A stretch of 64,000 nt of DNA from Sodalis glossinidius str. 'morsitans'. Lineage in GTDB: Bacteria; Pseudomonadota; Gammaproteobacteria; Enterobacterales; Enterobacteriaceae. The stretch is taken from assembly GCF_000010085.1 (NCBI RefSeq), contig NC_007712.1:2046001-2110000 (forward strand). Reading direction: 5' to 3'. The notes under the pieces were generated by a model. That model was not told where the DNA came from. It saw nothing but the letters and a program-made list of their open reading frames with translations, and ran no database searches. Of the stretch, positions 28,270 through 37,472 are shown one piece after another; within the stretch, counting starts at the first letter, position 1, and every line of letters begins with the position of its first letter. The translations under genes and the position numbers were made by a program.

Positions 28270-28407
28270 TGTAAAAAGGCAGCCAGCCCCAAAATGTGTA
28301 GCAGCTTAACATTTGTTAAATAAGGGAAAAAATTTTACAATCGTAGAATCTTTGATATATTAATATAATATTGATGACTACATCAGATGATTTATATTAC
28401 GTCAAGA
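28270..28407 (+). promoter_or_regulatory. Probable late promoter region downstream of Q
   Basis: The region is AT-rich with several possible -10 boxes (TATAAT-like within atattaatataatattg near 28355-28375) and TTTACA near 28335. In lambdoid phages the late promoter and Q-binding site lie just after Q. Exact boxes are not certain. Confidence 0.4.
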
Positions 28408-28439
28408 CCTCAACTCCCTCTGGTGAGTTGGGGCTTTTT
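28408..28439 (+). terminator. Rho-independent terminator after the late promoter
   Basis: CCTCAACTC (28408-28416) pairs with GAGTTGGGG (28425-28433) and is followed by cTTTTTG. This is the expected place of tR', the terminator overcome by Q. Confidence 0.75.
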
Positions 28440-28530
28440 GCTATTGACAGCCACTGATTGCTGAATAAAATTATTAGGTCGCACATCTGATTGTTGTCCA
28501 GTCCGTATCAGTTTTGCACAGATGTGCGAT

Positions 28531-28557
28531 AAAGCCCCGGCTAATGCCGGGGCTTTT
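28531..28557. terminator. Terminator hairpin
   Basis: AGCCCCGGC and GCCGGGGCT (28533-28541, 28546-28554) form a perfect 9-bp stem followed by TTTTGCTTT. It also lies at the end of the convergent gene at 28572. Confidence 0.7.
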
Positions 28558-28571
28558 GCTTTCTAAAGGTT

Positions 28572-28787
28572 TCAGCGCTGACTATCAGCTTTGCATTTTG
28601 GACAGAAGCGCGATAGAAACTCGCACAGCCCCGTGGTTTTATCATTGAAACTTGAAGAGTGAAGTAATGCACTGAATTCTGATTCCAGCTGTTCAAACTT
28701 TTTCAGGTAATCGGCAGGGCTTAGCTCCTCGGACAGTCTGCGAAGGTATTCAAAAGCAAGTTGATGGGCTGTCGGTTTATTGTTCAT
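28572..28787 (-). CDS. Hypothetical phage protein with CxxC
   Basis: This 71-residue protein has a helical body (LAFEYLRRLSEELSPADYLK) and ends FLSRFCPKCKADSQR, a lone CPKC pair. It is convergent with Q and divergent from the lysis genes, as moron genes often are. Function unknown. Confidence 0.5.
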   Translation of the reverse strand: MNNKPTAHQLAFEYLRRLSEELSPADYLKKFEQLESEFSALLHSSSFNDKTTGLCEFLSRFCPKCKADSQR

Positions 28788-28951
28788 GGCGATGTCCTTT
28801 TCGTTATGGGTAGGCAGTCTGATAAGTACTGGTAACTCAAGTTAAGCATAATTCGTGTTTGACGCATTTTTCAAGGCTACGCTCCGGCGTGGCCTTTTTT
28901 CTGACTGATAGCCACCCCGGACGAGGTAGCGTAATAACTCCAAGAATACCC

Positions 28952-29128
28952 ATGGAAAAACTTACTACCGGCTCTGCCTACAGCTGGGGCTTTGTCACGT
29001 GCCTGCTGGGTGCGTTCTCGCTCAGTGAATGGGCATTGATTACCGGTATCGCCTGTACGCTGGCGACCTTTTTGCTGAACTGGATTTACCGGCATAAAGA
29101 ATACCGTTTTAGGACGAAGCGCGACTAA
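28952..29128 (+). CDS. Phage holin, small two-helix (pinholin-like) type
   Basis: This 58-residue protein begins EKLTTGSAYSWGFVTCLLGA, like the MEKLTTG/MDKITTG starts of lambdoid and phage 21-type holins. Two hydrophobic segments (residues ~8-25 and ~30-48) are followed by a basic tail (YRHKEYRFRTKRD). The next gene starts on the last base of its stop. It would permeabilise the inner membrane at lysis time and activate the SAR endolysin encoded next. Intact. Confidence 0.75.
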   Translation: MEKLTTGSAYSWGFVTCLLGAFSLSEWALITGIACTLATFLLNWIYRHKEYRFRTKRD

Positions 29129-29582
29129 TGAATCCCGAGCTGCGTAACCGAGTGATAAAAGCCACAGTAGGCGGCGCTATCGCATTAGCGACCGTACTCA
29201 TCCAATGGCACGAAGGCGTGCGCTACACGCCCTATCGGGATTCCGGTGGTGTGTTGTCGGTCTGTTATGGGCATACCATAGCGATATCGTTCCCGGTAAA
29301 CGCTATAGCGCTGAGGAATGCCAGGCCCTACTGGAGAGTGACCTGAAAGCGGCAATGGCCGTCGTTGACGCCAATGTTACCGTACCACTGACTGAGAGCC
29401 AAAAAGCTGCGCTGGCCTCGTTCGTCTACAACGTCGGCAGCGGGGCGTTTGCGCGCTCTACGCTACTGAAGACGCTGAACGCCGGAGACAGAGCCGGTGC
29501 ATGCGGCGCTGGAAGTATATTGACGGCAAGGTCTCGAAGGGACTGGTCAGTCGGCGGGCAGTAGAGCGCGAGTTTTGTCTGA
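29128..29582 (+). pseudogene. SAR-type endolysin (glycoside hydrolase 24 lysozyme), frameshifted
   Basis: The N-terminus has an uncleaved signal-anchor helix (ATVGGAIALATVLIQ), then the catalytic region HEGVRYTPYRDSGG, VCYGHT. A one-base loss near 29278 shifts the frame; the next frame reads DIVPGKRYSAEECQALLESD and NVTVPLTESQKAALASFVYN. A second shift near 29500 moves the end (WKYIDGKVSKGLVSRRAVER) into another frame. The native stop seems lost near 29580. The enzyme would cut peptidoglycan; here it is dead while the holin and spanins are intact. Confidence 0.8.
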
Positions 29583-29610
29583 AGCCTCTGTCATTCTTTA
29601 ATCCAAATCA

Positions 29611-29640
29611 ATGGGCCTCGCATTCCGCGGGGCTTTTTTT
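29611..29640 (+). terminator. Terminator-like hairpin after the endolysin remnant
   Basis: GCCTCGC (29615-29621) pairs with GCGGGGC (29627-29633), one G-T pair, followed by seven T. Confidence 0.6.
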
Positions 29641-29724
29641 CGCCTGCGCATCCTCGTGCGCATAAAACCAATAGTGATAAAGTATCAGAATATTGTCGTA
29701 CTGCCAACATCCGAACAGCCGACT

Positions 29725-30280
29725 ATGAGCAGTCTTGAAATGGTCGATTACATTAACGCTGAACGTAAAGCTAAAGCAGAAGTTGAGGGGTTGAAGTTCC
29801 CATACAAGAAGTATCGTCGTCTTCAACACAATAATTTCATGGCGAAAACGCCCAAAGTATTGGGTGAAAATCAATCTACTAAATTTTTAGCAGATTACAC
29901 AGACGAAAAAGGTCGCACATATCCCTGCTACCGCTTCTTTAAGCGTGAAGCCTGTTTGATGGCAATGAGCTACAGCTACGAACTTCAAGCGCAGGTATTC
30001 GATCACATGACCGCTCTCGAAGGTGGCAAGGATATTAACCTGCTTGATTTTCTCCGGACTGGCAGAGATGGCAATCAGCGAGATGCAAAATCGTGTTGCA
30101 GCCGCTGAAAAGTTTTCCTTTAAGGAGCATGGTCAGGTAGGAAGCGCTTTGTTTACCCTGCGTAAGAAAGAAAAGAAAGCCATCAAGAAAGCTGAGCAAC
30201 TGGTGAAAGATCTCATCCAATTTAAGTTGTGTGACATGGGTGACTTTCCCGACGCTGACGAGGATCCGGAAGCAGCATAA
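29725..30280 (+). pseudogene. Phage regulatory (Rha/antirepressor-like) protein, frameshifted
   Basis: From ATG 29725 the frame reads SSLEMVDYINAERKAKAEVE, YRRLQHNNFMAKTPKVLGEN, TYPCYRFFKREACLMAMSYS and FDHMTALE, a layout of an N-terminal DNA-binding block and a Rha-like core. A one-base shift near 30060 leads to the C-terminal coil (EMQNRVAAAEKFSFKEHGQV, KKEKKAIKKAEQLVKDLIQF) ending at 30280. It is inserted between endolysin and spanin genes, an unusual place for a regulator, so probably a moron. Confidence 0.55.
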
Positions 30281-30309
30281 AGGACTACACGCCATTCATT
30301 GAAAAGCAT

Positions 30310-30543
30310 GTGGTCGCTGAACTGGTGAAGCAGGGCTATGAGCAATCGGTCGCCCTGAAGGGTGCAGACAGGGCGGTAGACCATTACCGCCGCAGTGCTT
30401 CCGCCAGTGCCAGGGGCAAGATGTTTGATGACTGCCTGCATATTGCCAAGGTGTGGCAAGTCAATATCAGCCGAAACGCAAGGGTGCTGCACGATGAACA
30501 CTGCTCTCGGTTGGCGGATGACCGCTCTCGCTATAGTGGTTAG
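30310..30543 (+). CDS. Hypothetical phage protein before the spanin genes
   Basis: The 77-residue frame begins at GTG 30310 (VAELVKQGYEQSVALKGADR, AVDHYRRSASASARGKMFDD). Homologous residues extend upstream to an ATA at 30277 that overlaps the previous stop, so the original ATG may have mutated. The helical body is typical of small DUF proteins beside Rz. It overlaps the start of Rz. Confidence 0.4.
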   Translation: MVAELVKQGYEQSVALKGADRAVDHYRRSASASARGKMFDDCLHIAKVWQVNISRNARVLHDEHCSRLADDRSRYSG

Positions 30544-30862
30544 AATTCAGAGCCTCGAAATCACCCGTCTGAAGCAGACCAACCAATCGATGGTCGCCGA
30601 GCGTGACGCCGCCCGCTCACAGTTTACCCACTATGAACAGGCGGTAGCGCTGTTCAACCAGATAGCCGGAGCAACACAGGATGCACATCAGCACGCGGTG
30701 CAGGACTTCCAGCTGCGTATCATCCAGATACGTGAGGCCCTTACGCCTGAGCGCTGTGCTCGTCTGTCTGTGCCTGCCAGTGCTGTTAACGGGCTGCGTA
30801 CACACACAGACCAGATACCTGCCCATCCCGCCCGCGCCGATACCGGCCACGTTGCTCGATGA
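30494..30862 (+). CDS. Rz-type inner-membrane spanin
   Basis: This 122-residue protein starts at ATG 30494 with a short hydrophobic helix (WRMTALAIVVRI) and a long polar coiled region (EITRLKQTNQSMVAERDAAR, AVQDFQLRIIQIREALTPER). This is the i-spanin layout: one membrane anchor and a periplasmic coil. A lipoprotein gene in the +1 frame overlaps its 3' part, the classical Rz/Rz1 nesting. The pair fuses inner and outer membranes as the last lysis step. Confidence 0.75.
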   Translation: MNTALGWRMTALAIVVRIQSLEITRLKQTNQSMVAERDAARSQFTHYEQAVALFNQIAGATQDAHQHAVQDFQLRIIQIREALTPERCARLSVPASAVNGLRTHTDQIPAHPARADTGHVAR

Positions 30863-31019
30863 CTGTCCACCGCCAGTTATCCCGGAGCGCATGACCTGGG
30901 GCGACAGCGTGATACTCAATGAGAAGCTGCTGCTGGCATTGGAGATGTGCAATCAGGATAAAGCGGCGCTGAGGCAGATTGATGCAATGAGAGGCTTCAG
31001 CGATGCCCCCGAAAAGTAA
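30732..31019 (+). CDS. Rz1-type outer-membrane spanin lipoprotein
   Basis: It is nested in the Rz gene in another frame. I choose GTG 30732, giving a normal lipoprotein signal (LRLSAVLVCLCLPVLLTGC) with lipobox LTGC. The mature part is Pro-rich at the start (LPIPPAPIPATLLDDCPPP), as in Rz1, then extends as a soluble helix (EKLLLALEMCNQDKAALRQI). At about 95 residues it is longer than lambda Rz1 but normal for DUF2514-type systems. Intact. Confidence 0.75.
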   Translation: MRPLRLSAVLVCLCLPVLLTGCVHTQTRYLPIPPAPIPATLLDDCPPPVIPERMTWGDSVILNEKLLLALEMCNQDKAALRQIDAMRGFSDAPEK

Positions 31020-31059
31020 GGTTCACCACGCTCTGCTGATATATCGATGACGCACAAGG

Positions 31060-31310
31060 AATGGGTAAAAGGTACTCCTGCGGGGGCCCCCTTGCCACGA
31101 GGCGGCGGCGCCCCCGAGGGAAACGGCTCATTTTTGGGTTTTCATGCGCACAGCAGCAGGTCATTTAACCTATTGATAAAAATGATTAAATTAATAATCT
31201 ACCTGTACATTTTGAAAAAACCATGTACAGGTGGATTGCGTCTAACAAAATGATTTTAAAGGGTATATTTGATTTTGAGCTGTACAGTTGAGCTGTGCAT
31301 GAGGTGACAC
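31060..31310 (+). other. Candidate cos/terminase recognition region
   Basis: The stretch before the small terminase gene holds a very GC-rich segment (31080-31128: runs of G, C and GGCGG) and then AT-rich DNA. Inside it is a perfect 10-bp inverted repeat ACCTGTACAT/ATGTACAGGT at 31201-31210 and 31223-31232, and another CTGTACAG near 31278-31285. Repeated small motifs between a GC-rich nick region and the terminase gene recall cosN and cosB of lambdoid phages. Cleavage position is not determinable. Confidence 0.45.
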
Positions 31311-31850
31311 ATGTCTAACATCAGCAATATTGGCGATGTTTACCAGTGGAGTGTCGCTAAAATTGCTGAGGCATGCCGGCTTGACCGACGGTCTGTAAAA
31401 AATCGCCTTCTGGAAGCCAACATCCCTATCGCCGGTACGGTAAAGGGTAATCCGGTCTATGCACTGCATCAGGTGGTACCCGCGCTCTTTGGTCAGCTGA
31501 ATACCGGGGACACCGCAGCTAATCAGAACTCTGACGACATGACGCCAAAGGAGCGCAAAGATTGGTTTGACTCCGAAAAAGGCCGGATCTGGTTGGAAAA
31601 GGAGCAGCGTCAGCTTATTCCGGTGCATGAGGTGACTGCGGTTTATTCCGCCCTAATGAAAGCATTGGTTCAGGTACTTGAAACCCTTCCAGATGTTCTG
31701 GAGCGTGATGCGGCGTTAACGCCCTCCGCCGTCGCTGTAGTGCAGGATGCTATCGATAAGGCGCGTGAGGGTTTCGGGGAGAATGCCTACACCATGTGCG
31801 CTGCCGTTCATAAACCGCAGGAAGAGCCTGATGAAGAGCAAAATGAGTGA
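31311..31850 (+). CDS. Terminase small subunit (DUF1441/Nu1-like)
   Basis: This 179-residue protein has an N-terminal HTH-like segment (WSVAKIAEACRLDRRSVKNR) and a central DSEKGRIWLEKEQRQLIPVH typical of the DUF1441 family used as small terminase in Gifsy-like prophages. It would bind cos DNA and present it to the large subunit. Its stop overlaps the large subunit start (ATGAGTGA). Intact. Confidence 0.75.
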   Translation: MSNISNIGDVYQWSVAKIAEACRLDRRSVKNRLLEANIPIAGTVKGNPVYALHQVVPALFGQLNTGDTAANQNSDDMTPKERKDWFDSEKGRIWLEKEQRQLIPVHEVTAVYSALMKALVQVLETLPDVLERDAALTPSAVAVVQDAIDKAREGFGENAYTMCAAVHKPQEEPDEEQNE

Positions 31851-33907
31851 AAAATATGCTTCAGCGGTAGTGCTGGGACAAGACATCTCCAGTCTTAGCT
31901 TTCCTCCACGGAGGATGCCGGTAGCGGATGCGGTTCGCCAGTATATGCGGGTGCCAATGGGCGCAGGAAACTCATTACCCTGGGAGCCCAACCTGACGCC
32001 CTATATTGTTGAGCCGATGAATTGTCTGGCAAAACGAGAATTCGACGCTGTGGTGTTTGTGGGGCCCGCGCGAACGGGGAAAACGCTCGGCCTGATTGAT
32101 GGCTGGATAATCTACAGCATCGTGTGCTATCCGGCAGGTTTGCTTGTGGTGCAGATGACGCAGGAAAAAGCCCAGGAGCATTCTAAAAAGCGTCTGGCCC
32201 GAACGTTTCGTGCCAGTCCCGAAGCGGCACGCCGTTTGAGTCCTCAACGTAATGATAACAATGTGCATGATAAGATTTTTCGTGATGGTTCGGTACTCAA
32301 AATAGGCTGGCCGTCTATCAGTATTTTTTCCTCGTCCGATTATAAACGCGTGGCACTCACCGATTATGACCGCTTCCCCGCCGATATTGATGGCGAAGGG
32401 GATGCGTTTTCCTTGGCTTCCAAGCGAACAACCACCTTCATGTCGGCGGGCATGACGCTTGTCGAAAGCTCGCCGGGACGCGAAATCACCGATGTCAAAT
32501 GGCACCAGGAGTTTCCCCACCAAGCCCCGCCCACGACCGGCATTCTGTCGCTCTACAATCGGGGTGATCGGCGGCGCTGGTATTGGCCCTGTCCGCATTG
32601 CGGCGAATATTTCAAGCCCGCCATGGGCACGGTGACCGGCTATCGTGATATCACCGACCCGGTACAGGCGAGCGAGGCGGCACACCTGTGTTGTCCGCAT
32701 TGCCAGGGACGGATTGATGCGACGCAGAAGCGCGAACTGAACAACCGCGGCGTCTGGCTGATTGAAGGTCAGCAGATTGATCGGCATGGCAACCGCTCGG
32801 GCATACCCCGACGTTCCCGCATTGCCTCCTTCTGGATGGAAGGGCCGGCGGCGGCCTATCAGACCTGGGCGCAGCTGGTCTGCAAACTATTGACCGCTGA
32901 GCAGGAGTATGCACGGACCGGCAGCGAGGAGACCCTGAAAGCGGTCATCAATACCGACTGGGGACTGCCCTATCTGCCGCGTCGCTCCGAGGTGCAACGG
33001 CAAGGCGAGGTACTGATGGCACGTGCCGAGCCGCCTGGGCAAACGCGAGGTGCCGGCGGGAGTACGTTTTCTGGTGGCGACCGTGGATGTGCAGGGTGGC
33101 CGTCAGAGCCGCTTTGTGGTGCAGGTCACGGGATACGGTGCGCAGGGGGAACGCTGGGTGATAGACCGCTTCTCGCTCCGTCATGCGCCCCGCGCTGATG
33201 AGCAGGGGGAGAGCCTGCCGATTAACCCGGCGGCCTATGTGGAAGATTGGGCGCTATTACGCACCGATGTGCTGGAGAAAACCTACCCGTTGAGCGCCAG
33301 GCCACAGACGCGCATGGGCATTCTGGCCCTGGCGGTGGACTCTGGCGGTGAAGACGGGGTCACCGACAATGCTTACCATTTTTGGCGGCAATGCCGGCGT
33401 GATGGCCTTGGACGGCGGGTCTACCTGTTTAAGGGCGACAGCCTGACGCGGGGAAAACTGATTTCCCGCAGTTACCCGGATAACACGGAACGCTCAGAGC
33501 GCCGGGCACGGGCGCGGGGCGATGTGCCATTGTACCTGTTGCAGACCAATGCGCTGAAGGACCGGGTGGCCGCCGCACTGGAGCGCGACACGCCGGGGCC
33601 AAACTATGTGCATTTCCCCGACTGGCTGCCGGCAACGTTTTATGACGAGTTGACCTATGAAGAGCGCGGGCCGGAGGGCAAATGGACTAAACCGGGGCGC
33701 GGCAACAATGAAGCCTTTGACCTGTTGGTGTATGCCCAGGCGCTGGTGATATTGCACGGCTATGAAGAGATTGACTGGGCTAAACCGCCCGCCTGGGCGC
33801 GTTTACTCGATGAAACGCCGCCGCCCGCGTCGGTCAAGGTCCCTGAAAAAACGGAAGGCGGCGAGCGCCCCTTGAAAACCGAAAAACGGAAAACGCCGTC
33901 GGCCTGA
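31843..33907 (+). pseudogene. Terminase large subunit (GpA family), one frameshift
   Basis: It starts at ATG 31843 (31831 is also possible). The ATPase half has VVFVGPARTGKTLGLIDGWI (Walker A), then ALTDYDRF, TTFMSAGMTLVESSPGREIT and two CPHC-type pairs (WYWPCPHCGEYFKP, CCPHCQGR), all GpA traits. The frame shifts near 33015. The nuclease half continues with RFLVATVDVQGGR and GILALAVDSGG, acidic metal-binding strands, and a C-terminal ERGPEGKWTKPGRGNNEAFD block. The combined length of about 688 residues is normal. One indel is the only lesion seen. Confidence 0.85.
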
Positions 33908-33921
33908 AGCGGCGGGGGAGG

Positions 33922-34140
33922 ATGGCTATGACGCAGGCACGTTTAACGCGACTGCTGGAGAAGTATTACGACGCGGAAGAGGCGGTGCTGATGGGCAAAT
34001 CCGTGATGATGAACGGGCAGTCGATGACCCTGGAAAACCTGAGCGAAATCCGCCGCGGGCGACAGGAAATCGAAAGCCGTCTGGCTCAGCTGGGTGGCAG
34101 TGGCACCCGTTCACGTTATTCACTGGCGAGGTTTCGATGA
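33922..34140 (+). CDS. gpW/DUF6148-like head-tail joining protein
   Basis: This 72-residue protein follows a GGGGGAGG site (ARLTRLLEKYYDAEEAVLMG, QSMTLENLSEIRRGRQEIES). Small helical proteins of this pattern follow the terminase in lambda (gpW) and Gifsy-like phages and stabilise the filled head. Start could be ATG 33922 or 33928. The stop overlaps the portal start. Intact. Confidence 0.65.
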   Translation: MAMTQARLTRLLEKYYDAEEAVLMGKSVMMNGQSMTLENLSEIRRGRQEIESRLAQLGGSGTRSRYSLARFR

Positions 34141-34735
34141 GTGTACTGGATAACCTGATAGGCGCAGTCTGCCGTCTGAAGGGCTCGTCGCCGGCGTGTA
34201 CGATGATGTGGACGCTGCGTAGATGTTGCACCTGAAATTTACCCGCCGTCTGCATCAGGTACGCGGGGTATCGTTGCTCTCTGGTGCGCTGATACGCATC
34301 GCTGATTTGAAAGAGTATGAATAGTCAGAGCGGATAGCGGCACGTATCGCGGCGTCGCTGGGGATGTACGTCGTCAAGGGGGATGCGTTCAACTACGACG
34401 ATAAGGCGGATGAAGCCCCGCGGGAGCTGGATATCGAGCCCGGTATGCTGTTTGACGGCCTGCACCCCGGTGAGAAGGTTGGCATGGTGAAATCTGACCG
34501 GCCCAATAGCAACCTCGAATCGTTTCTTATGGGGCAGTTACGGGCGGTCGCTGCGGGGACGCGGGGCAGTTTTTCCTCGATTGCCCGTAACTATGACGGT
34601 ACTTACAGCGCCCAGCGCCAGGAGTTGGTGGAAGCGCAGGAAGGGTACGGCATTTTGCAGGATACCTTTATCGCCCAAGTGACCCGCCCGCTCTACCGTC
34701 GCTGGCTGGATGTGGCGATATCAACACGCTGGCAC
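34137..34735 (+). pseudogene. Lambda-type portal protein, extensively deleted
   Basis: ATG 34137 begins SVLDNLIGAVC; a frameshift, TAG (34216) and another TAG (34321) follow. Recognisable fragments are VAGVYDDVDAA, GVSLLSGALIRIADLKEYE, then from 34364 MYVVKGDAFNYDD, LFDGLHPGEKVGMVKSDRPN and SFSSIARNYDGTYSAQRQEL, VTRPLYRRWLD, all portal_2 family sequence near the C-terminus. Most of the central ring domain is missing. It runs directly into tail-tip protein J sequence, so it is also truncated at the 3' end. Confidence 0.75.
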
Positions 34736-35748
34736 CGACGCAGATTGAGATTGAGGCGGGGTATTTTAGCCTGGGGGTGAGACCCATGACCGGTGGAAAG
34801 ACCGTTCTGCGCCCGCAGTATGAGTTCTGGTTTTCGCAAAAGGCCATCGCCGATATCGACGCGGTGACGCGGCAGGTGCAATATCTGGGTACCGGGCCGC
34901 TGTGGGTGGTGCAGGGGCCGCATATCAAGCCCAACCGGACGTTTTATTTTTATGTGCGCAGCGTCAATGTGGTGGGTAAGTCGGCGTTTGTGGAAGCCAG
35001 CGGGTTGCCGCAGGATGATGCGGCCGGTATTCTGGAAGTTATTAAAGACGATATCGTCACCAGTGAGGCGTGGGACGCGCTGTCAGGACAGGTGAACAGC
35101 AACACCAGCGGCATTATTGAAACGGCCCTGGCGAACAATGCCGATATGCAGCGCTGGCGCAAGGAGAACGGCGAGCGCAAGGCGGAAATCCTCGAGGTGC
35201 GCACTACCTTGGTGGATGAGACGCAGGCGTTTGCCGAGAAGCTGGAGCATGTGTCGGTCAAATTGGGCGAGAACGAAGCGGCCATTAAGACCAAGGCGAC
35301 GACGGTATTTAAACAAAATGGCGATGGTAAGGCTATCCACAGTGTCGAGGCGGGTATTATCCACGATGGACAGTATGATTCGGCGGGCATAGCCATCGGA
35401 GCCGAAGTCAAGGACGGCCAGGTCAAGACGCAGGTGCTGTTCGAGGCAGATCGGCTGGCGCTGCTGAACCGGGCCAACGGTCAGGTGACGGTGCCGTTTG
35501 TGGTGCAGAATGGCCAAGTCTTTATGAATAAAGCGTTTATCAACTACGCGGGGATGACACTGGCCAAGGTGGGGTCATGGTACTCGGCGAATTATGTGCC
35601 GGGGCAGTCGGGGACCATTATGCGCAACGATGGCTCGTTTGAGCTCAATGGCCGACAGCAGGGTGGACGCATGGCCATTAACTCGGATTCGATATCGGTG
35701 TATGACGGCGGTGGAAATCTGAAAGTGCGATTGGGGAAATTAAATTAA
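34735..35748 (+). pseudogene. Tail tip/host-specificity protein J, C-terminal part only
   Basis: The open frame from 34777 (323 residues) carries the last domains of a J-like protein: a fibronectin-like end (YEFWFSQKAIADIDAVTRQV, NRTFYFYVRSVNVVGKSAFV), a long helical coil, and the DUF1983-type C-terminus (VTVPFVVQNGQVFMNKAFIN, MRNDGSFELNGRQQGG). Homology begins upstream at about 34730 (APTQIEIEAGYFSLGVRP), so the join to the portal is inside that stretch. Roughly two thirds of J and all capsid and tail genes are gone. A truncated product could still be made. Confidence 0.8.
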
Positions 35749-36745
35749 TGTCCGAATATGGCTTAAGTGTTTTTCATGCTGGCAAGCGTTTAAACCTGTC
35801 GCATGCCAGTCCGCTGACGTTTATCGATAGGATAGAAATGAAAAAAAAGAACGAAGTTCTGGGCAAGAAGTGGAATTTTCATGTGGCCAGCAGCGCATCA
35901 GTCGATTACTCAGACCGTTGTCCGCCCGGTAGCCAGCTGCTTTGCCTGTGTGAAACCGTTTTGGCTGATAGAAACGCCGCTTTCGCCTATACGGTTTTAT
36001 ATCGATATTCAGGACAGGACGGTAAGACTCCGTAATGAGGTCATACGCAAAGGTGATTTACTCCTTGATAAGCCGGGTAATATTTATGTGTTTGCGCTCT
36101 ACCCCACGGTTTCGGCTTTTGATGGTTATGGGATCGGTATCTACGGTGCAGGTGCCTTTCCTTTGGTGGTCGATCCTAGTAAAGGGATGTTCATGACGTA
36201 TAAGGCGGACATCACGTTTACCGGAAACATGAAAATCCCTGTGTCGAGGAATTCACTGGTGTTTTGCCACTACGATGCGGTTGGTGTCGGCGTTGAATAT
36301 CATCCCGATACGCAGCAACTCTCCGGTTATCGATACGATGGTGGTGGCGTATCACAGGCAATAGCGATTAGAATGAAAATAGTGGCTTTTGATATAAAAG
36401 TACCGACCATGAGCGATTATGGCATTGCTATTTATGGTCGTGACGGAAAAGTGGCCTTTACGTCGAATGAGGTCCCGATGCTGGTCAGGGGATATGTCAA
36501 TACGCCACCAGAGCGCAATGCCACTATTCAACTGGCACCAAGGCCCCATGATACCGGCATTCACATGGGGGATATGGCATAAGGAACGGCGGGGGTATAA
36601 AGCCAATGCCGGGATGAGCTCGGCAGGTATCAAAGGCATGCCCGGTCCCTTTTTGCACGATGCCAATAAACACAGGGATGATGGCACGACGATTATTTAT
36701 GCCAATAAACCCTTTCCGGTATTATGGGCATCGGACTATTTTTAG
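35748..36745 (+). pseudogene. Tail-associated protein after J (DUF6453-like), frameshifted
   Basis: ATG 35748 overlaps the J stop region. The first frame gives YGLSVFHAGKRLNLSHASPL and continues to about 35990, then shifts to the frame reading NEVIRKGDLLLDKPGNIYVF and many short beta strands (GYGIGIYGAGAFPLVVDPSK). A second shift near 36580 leads to the C-terminus (GPFLHDANKHRDDGTTIIYA) ending at 36745. The intact protein would be about 330 residues. Such genes follow J in lambdoid prophages; function unknown. Confidence 0.55.
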
Positions 36746-37428
36746 AATTGATAGCCGACACCGAGATTAAAGCCGCTGGATTTCCAGTCGCCGCTACCCG
36801 AGCCTGCCCAGGCGGCATCAATAACCAGCCCTTTATAAACATTAAATTGCAAACCCAGCGCGTACGCCAGCGAAGTGTTGCTGGATTTTTCGTTTCGGGA
36901 AACCTGCTTTGGCGGAATGCTGGTTTTATCCGTTTCGTATAGGGAATTTTCAACAGAGTGCAGGGCGACGCCGAGCAAACCAAAGGCACTGACCCATTCG
37001 TTAGCTCTGAGAGTCGGTCCAGCCAAGAGGGAGACATAATCGGTTTTGACCCTGTTGCTAAATCGCTTTTCTATTTTATTAGCGTCCTTTTTATTTTTGG
37101 CTTTTTCGCCGGATAGAAAATGATTGTCCATATCACCGACGGCATAGGTTATCGCCCCCATCACCCCCCAGGTATCGTCAAGCTTGTAGCGATAACGAAT
37201 AAACATGCCCTGTGGCTGCTTGTCGCTGTCGGCATGTTGGGCGAAGACGTTACCGGTTGTTTTTAAACGCGACTCATATTCGGTCTTATTGGCGGAGTAG
37301 GCCGCTTTGCTTGGGTCAGAGTTCATCTGGGCGTAGCCGATGGAAAGGGTCTGGTCACCTTTGGCGGCATGGACAACGGATGAAGAGAGGATTGATGTTG
37401 CTGCTACCGGGCACAGGTACGGTGGCAT
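36742..37428 (-). CDS. Ail/Lom-family outer membrane protein
   Basis: The protein is about 228 residues if ATG 37428 is used, giving a signal-like start (YLCPVAATSILSSSVVHAAK). The barrel has alternating strands (GDQTLSIGYAQMNS, GMFIRYRYKLDDTWGVMGAI, VSLLAGPTLRANEWVSAFGL, SLAYALGLQFNVYKGLVIDA) and ends FNLGVGYQF with terminal Phe, the outer-membrane barrel signature. Lom/Ail proteins are lysogenic conversion factors giving adhesion or serum resistance. The N-terminus lacks the usual lysines and abuts a tail-fibre remnant, so the 5' end may be rearranged. It is opposite in strand to the late operon. Confidence 0.75.
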   Translation of the reverse strand: MPPYLCPVAATSILSSSVVHAAKGDQTLSIGYAQMNSDPSKAAYSANKTEYESRLKTTGNVFAQHADSDKQPQGMFIRYRYKLDDTWGVMGAITYAVGDMDNHFLSGEKAKNKKDANKIEKRFSNRVKTDYVSLLAGPTLRANEWVSAFGLLGVALHSVENSLYETDKTSIPPKQVSRNEKSSNTSLAYALGLQFNVYKGLVIDAAWAGSGSGDWKSSGFNLGVGYQF

Positions 37429-37472
37429 TGTATGAAATTGCCAGTATCGTGAGCGACACGTAGCTGCTTCTG

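Noticed and set aside
31975..32787. 270-residue minus-strand frame opposite the large terminase
   Set aside because: It is a shadow of the GpA ATPase domain in a GC-rich gene.
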